The position numbers were made by a program, and so were the translations under genes. A stretch of DNA of 64,000 nt, taken from positions 1 through 64,000 of the forward strand of contig JACKEQ010000028.1 in assembly GCA_020632885.1 (NCBI GenBank). Reading direction: 5' to 3'. Shown in pieces: positions 60,898 to 64,000 of this stretch; position 1 is the stretch's first letter, and each line of letters starts with the position of its first letter. The DNA comes from Alphaproteobacteria bacterium. GTDB lineage: Bacteria > Myxococcota_A > UBA796 > GCA-2862545. The notes under the pieces are model-generated. The model saw only the letters and a list, made by a program, of their open reading frames with translations. It was not told where the DNA came from and searched no databases.

Positions 60898-61839
60898 TCA
60901 GGGAGTCGGCGGGTTCAGCCCGGCGATGACCGCCTGGACCTCCGCCAGCATCTCGGCACCGGTCATGTTCTCGTTGCCCGCGGGTGAGCCGTGGCTCGAC
61001 GAGAACTGGATGACCATGTCGTTCTTGGTGACGATCATGTCGAAGCCCCGGTAGAGGCTGAACGGCGAGTTGTCGAAGGTGTACGCGGTGGGCAGCGTCT
61101 CGCTGTCGCCCACGCACCATCCCTTGTCGGTGCCGCCACCCACGGTGGACATGAAGGTCTGGCAGTTCACGGCGGTGCCGGGCGCGTTGGACGCAGTGCG
61201 CTCCATCACCCAGATGATCTCCGCCCCGGCGGCCACGATGTCGTCTGCTACTCCGACCATGCTCCCGGCATGGGCCTGACAGGTGCCTCACCAGGCGGGG
61301 ATGCTCACGAACACCAGGACGTCGTGGGGGCTCCAGTCCATGTCGGGGTCGAGGTCGCTGTTGCACGGGACGTGCTCGAGCTCGAGGGAGCCCGTGCGCA
61401 CCCCGTCCATGTGGAGCGCGTTGGGCCAGCTGTAGGGGTGCAGGACCTGGCCGACCTCCATGGGCTCGACCGCGCCCGTGGGGTAGCAGGACACCGGATC
61501 GGTGTCGGCATCCGTGTCCGTGTCCGTGTCGCTGTCGGCGTCCGTGTCCGAATCGGCGTCCGTGTCCGAATCGGCGTCCGTGTCGCTGTCGGCGTCCGTG
61601 TCGCTGTCGGCGTCCGTGTCCGTGTCCGAATCGGCGTCCGTGTCCGTGTCCGTGTCCGTGTCGGAATCCGAATCCGAATCCGAGTCGGCGTCGGTGTCCG
61701 AGTCGGAGTCCGTGTCCGAATCGGCGTCGGTGTCCGAGTCCGCGTCGGTGTCCGCGTCCCCGCCCGTGGGGGCGGTGGGCTGCGGCGACGGGCAACCGGT
61801 GAGGAGGAGGAGGGCCAGTGCCGTGTGCTCGAGCTTCAT
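60898..61839 (-). CDS. Thioredoxin-fold lipoprotein, probable selenoprotein (UGA read as Sec)
   Basis: A 313-residue lipoprotein interrupted by one in-frame TGA (61290-61288). Lipobox LLTGC is near residue 15 and an Asp-Thr/Ser/Ala linker spans about 25-115. The TGA falls at codon 184 in SIPAW-[UGA][10 protein letters not shown], replacing the first Cys of a thioredoxin WCxxC motif; the sequence after the TGA completes a Trx-like domain ([28 protein letters not shown]). A hairpin 14 bases after the UGA fits a bacterial SECIS. Read as a stop, both halves would be incomplete domains. It probably acts as a periplasmic thiol oxidoreductase. Confidence 0.82.
61257..61273 (-). promoter_or_regulatory. 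bSECIS-like hairpin after the in-frame UGA
   Basis: CCATGC and GCATGG form a perfect six-base-pair stem around the five-base loop CGGGA, starting 14 bases after the UGA. Bacterial SECIS elements are small hairpins shortly after the UGA with a G among the first two loop bases; this fits, though the distance is at the short end. Confidence 0.6.
61497..61766. repeat. Hexamer repeat coding the selenoprotein's Asp-rich linker
   Basis: GTCCGTGTCGGCGTCC-type repeats on the plus strand (Asp-Thr/Ser/Ala codons on the minus strand) over about 270 bases. This is longer than the matching tract at 59205-59379 and opposite in orientation. Confidence 0.9.
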
Positions 61840-61907
61840 GGCCGCATCATCGCACAACGCGGAGCGCTCCGCGTGCAGACGCCTCACACCCGCGCTACGA
61901 CGCTCGC

Positions 61908-63218
61908 ATGCTGACGTTGTTCCTCCTCGCCTGCCAACCCCACGATCGCCGCGGAACCGGCGACGCGGAGGCCGGGCGCGACTACCTGCTCTACGGCGAC
62001 TACGTCGGCGGCGGGATCCCCGCCGACTTCTACTTCTCCATCGTCGGCGAGGATCCCAGCAACGTCCTCGGGCGCACCGGGCGCGCCGCCAGGGTCTCGC
62101 GCACCTTCAATCTCTTCGAGGCCGAGAACGGCGTCGAGGTGGTCGGGGGCATCACGTGCCTCGGGTGCCACGGGTCCATGCTGGACGGCACCTTCGTCAT
62201 CGGGCGCGGCGAGACCCTGCGCGACTACAGCGCCGATGAGTCCTTCCTGTTCTCCGTCGCGCGCACGGGCATCCAGAACACGTACGGCATCGACTCCCCC
62301 GAGTACGAGGCCTTCCGGCCGTGGGCCCGCGGAGGCCAGGTCGTCGCACCCGACATCGTGGCCCCGTTCGCCGGCCCCAACCCCGCCTTCTCGGTCGAGC
62401 GCGCCGCGGTGGCCTGGCGAGACCCCGAGACCCTCGCCTGGCAGGACCAGCCCGTCTTCCAGGTGCCCGAGCTCGTGATGGCCGGAGACGTCCCGCCCTG
62501 GTGGAACGTCAGGAAGAAGACCCGCCTGTACTACACGGCCATGGGCGGCGGCGACCTCGCCACCCTGATCAGCCAGGTGAGCATGGTGGGTCTCGAGACC
62601 CGCGAGCAGTTCGACGGCATCGCGGACCGCATGGTGGACGTGCTCGCGTACATCGACTCCCTGGAGCCCCCACCCTTCCCGGACCCGGTCGACACGGCCC
62701 TCGCGGACGAGGGGCGAGCGGTGTTCGAGGGCACCTGCAGCCGCTGCCACGGCACGTACGGCGACGACCCCACCTACCCCGAGGTGGTGGTTCCCTTCGC
62801 GGAGGTCGGCACCGATCCGGTCTACGGGCAGGCCTTCGGCGGCGAGTTCGGCGACTGGCTGCGCGCCAGCCACATGTTCTCCCGCGAGGACTGGCCGGCC
62901 GAGCCATACGAGAGCGACGGCTACATCGCCCCCCCGCTGGACGGCGTCTGGGCCACCGGGCCCTACCTGCACAACGGCAGCGTGCCGGACCTCCACACCC
63001 TGCTCGACAGCACGACCCGTCCCACGCGCTGGAAGCGCCTCCCCGGCGTCGACCGCGAGCGGGTCGGGCACGCCTGGGCCACGGTGTCCCCGGACGACGA
63101 CGACCCCTGGATCCACGACACCACCCTGCCCTCCTTCGGGAACGGCGGGCACACCTACGGTGACGCGCTGTCGGCGGGCGACCGCACGGCCGTCATCGAG
63201 TACCTCAAGACCCTGTAG
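61908..63218 (+). CDS. Diheme c-type cytochrome lipoprotein
   Basis: A 436-residue lipoprotein with a very short signal (LTLFLLAC). Two haem sites, CLGCH (about residue 83) and CSRCH (about 281), lie in two separate cytochrome domains. The second domain ([15 protein letters not shown] ... [27 protein letters not shown]) resembles the C-terminal domain of di-haem cytochrome c peroxidases and MauG-like proteins. The first Met/His ligands are not obvious. It is divergent from the selenoprotein gene by 68 bases, so both may serve periplasmic redox chemistry. Confidence 0.85.
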   Translation: MLTLFLLACQPHDRRGTGDAEAGRDYLLYGDYVGGGIPADFYFSIVGEDPSNVLGRTGRAARVSRTFNLFEAENGVEVVGGITCLGCHGSMLDGTFVIGRGETLRDYSADESFLFSVARTGIQNTYGIDSPEYEAFRPWARGGQVVAPDIVAPFAGPNPAFSVERAAVAWRDPETLAWQDQPVFQVPELVMAGDVPPWWNVRKKTRLYYTAMGGGDLATLISQVSMVGLETREQFDGIADRMVDVLAYIDSLEPPPFPDPVDTALADEGRAVFEGTCSRCHGTYGDDPTYPEVVVPFAEVGTDPVYGQAFGGEFGDWLRASHMFSREDWPAEPYESDGYIAPPLDGVWATGPYLHNGSVPDLHTLLDSTTRPTRWKRLPGVDRERVGHAWATVSPDDDDPWIHDTTLPSFGNGGHTYGDALSAGDRTAVIEYLKTL

Positions 63219-63224
63219 GTCCCC

Positions 63225-64000
63225 GTGCAGCTCGGCATCATCGAGGGTTTCTTCGGCGAGCCCTGGTCCTGGGAGGCGCGGCACGAGGCCCTGCCGTTCC
63301 TCGCCTCCACCGGCTACGGCCTCTACCTCTACGCGCCCAAGGCCGACCGCCACCTCCGGGGTCGCTGGAGCGAGCGTCACCCGCCAGGAATGGAGGCCGA
63401 CCTGCTCCGGCTCGGTTCGGCCTGCCGCACGGTCGGCGTGCGCTTCGCCATCGGGCTGTCCCCCCTGGCGCTCTACGACGGCTGGAACGCGTCGGGTCGC
63501 GCCGACCTCCTCCGTCGGGTCGACGAGCTCCTCCACCTCGGGATCGACGGCCTCGGGTTGTTCTTCGACGACATGCGCGGCGACCTCCCGGACCTCGCCG
63601 TCACCCAGGCCGCCATCTGCGCCGAGGTCCGGCGGGCCCACCCGCAGCTCCCGATCTGGCTGTGCCCCACCTACTACACCGACGATCCCGTGCTGGATCG
63701 CGTCTTCGGGCAGCGTCCGGACCGCTACCTGGAGACCCTCGGTGAGGGTCTCCCCGAGGGCGTCGAGGTGTTCTGGACCGGCGACCGTGTCTGCTCCACC
63801 GCATACGAGGCCGACGTGCTCGCCGCCGTCCGCGAGCGGCTCGGGCGGCCCCTCGCCATCTGGGACAACTACCCCGTCAACGACGGCCCGCGGATGTGCA
63901 AGCGGCTCCACCTGCGCGACCCCGGCGGGCGTGGACCCGCCCTCGCCGACGTCGTCTCCACCTGGTGCGTGAACCCCATGAACCAGGCGGCCACGAGCCG
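63225..64000 (+). CDS. GH84-type beta-N-acetylglucosaminidase domain protein (partial)
   Basis: The frame runs from GTG 63225 off the right edge, about 258 residues. It starts with LGIIEGFFGEPWSWEAR, the GH84/NAGidase (O-GlcNAcase-like) opening, and the catalytic Asp pair is in GLFFDDMRGD. SPLALYDG and WLCPTYYTDDPVLDRVFG follow as in the family. Bacterial GH84 enzymes remove terminal GlcNAc from glycans. No signal peptide is seen with this start. It follows the diheme cytochrome by six bases; the C-terminus is outside the window. Confidence 0.9.
   Translation, partial: MQLGIIEGFFGEPWSWEARHEALPFLASTGYGLYLYAPKADRHLRGRWSERHPPGMEADLLRLGSACRTVGVRFAIGLSPLALYDGWNASGRADLLRRVDELLHLGIDGLGLFFDDMRGDLPDLAVTQAAICAEVRRAHPQLPIWLCPTYYTDDPVLDRVFGQRPDRYLETLGEGLPEGVEVFWTGDRVCSTAYEADVLAAVRERLGRPLAIWDNYPVNDGPRMCKRLHLRDPGGRGPALADVVSTWCVNPMNQAATS

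Noticed and set aside
61288..61839. Gene ending at the TGA at 61290, with a separate gene at 60898-61260
   Set aside because: The two frames are one continuous frame, the TGA replaces the first Cys of a Trx CxxC motif, and the second part has no ribosome site and only half a domain.

Overview
This is a high-GC window (roughly 70%) from a Gram-negative bacterium. Several features point to Myxococcota or a related deltaproteobacterial lineage: many small lipoproteins, Ser/Thr kinases and a pseudokinase, c-type cytochromes with CxxCH motifs, a sigma-54 regulator, Asp/Thr/Ser-rich lipoprotein linkers, a TIGR02996/WGR protein and a probable selenoprotein. No rRNA, phage, IS transposase or CRISPR array is visible. 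The assignment is inference from gene content only.

Layout. 1-5.5 kb: Lon protease, MscS channel, DUF481 outer-membrane protein, tRNA-dihydrouridine synthase. 5.4-12.6 kb: Ser/Thr kinase, an M61 peptidase coupled to a second HExxH protein with propeller and barrel regions, a WGR/TIGR02996 protein and a small ORF. 12.6-15.7 kb: lipoprotein hydrolase and a periplasmic helical protein, each next to a repeat array. 15.8-24.5 kb: alpha-2-macroglobulin lipoprotein with penicillin-binding protein 1C, then a Uma2 nuclease-like protein. 24.5-28.1 kb: repeat arrays, a broken copy of a neighbouring gene's tail, a membrane protein and an acidic secreted protein. 28.1-34.5 kb: a seven-gene minus-strand operon in which every junction overlaps (one or four bases). 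It encodes cytochrome lipoproteins, a diheme cytochrome-porin, a histidine kinase, an NtrC-type regulator, a coiled-coil protein and a barrel protein, and it is preceded by a good sigma-54 promoter. 34.7-40.9 kb: an oxoamine synthase/GNAT/desaturase operon, then an acyl-CoA dehydrogenase divergent from a PadR regulator with a twin palindromic operator. 41-45 kb: repeats, a hypothetical protein and a propeller protein. 44.6-45.8 kb: a structured RNA with two circularly permuted tRNA-like modules, downstream of a DUF7873-like gene. 45.8-50.7 kb: bioD, pseudokinase, MBL hydrolase, MiaE, lipase and an anchored helical protein. 50.9-55.6 kb: nicotinamidase, vWA protein and YegI-like kinase, with a PfkB kinase and an NrtR regulator. 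55.7-64 kb: multiheme cytochrome, M14 peptidase, vWA lipoprotein, a thioredoxin-fold selenoprotein, a diheme cytochrome and the start of a GH84 glycosidase.

Three things stand out. First, the tandem permuted tRNA-like RNA with capped acceptor stems. Second, an in-frame UGA that replaces the first Cys of a thioredoxin CxxC motif and is followed by a bSECIS-like hairpin. Third, a near-palindrome GGGGTCTGACCCC present in many tens of copies in intergenic arrays, six times in frame inside dusA and singly inside two other genes. The arrays also carry duplicated tails of neighbouring genes.
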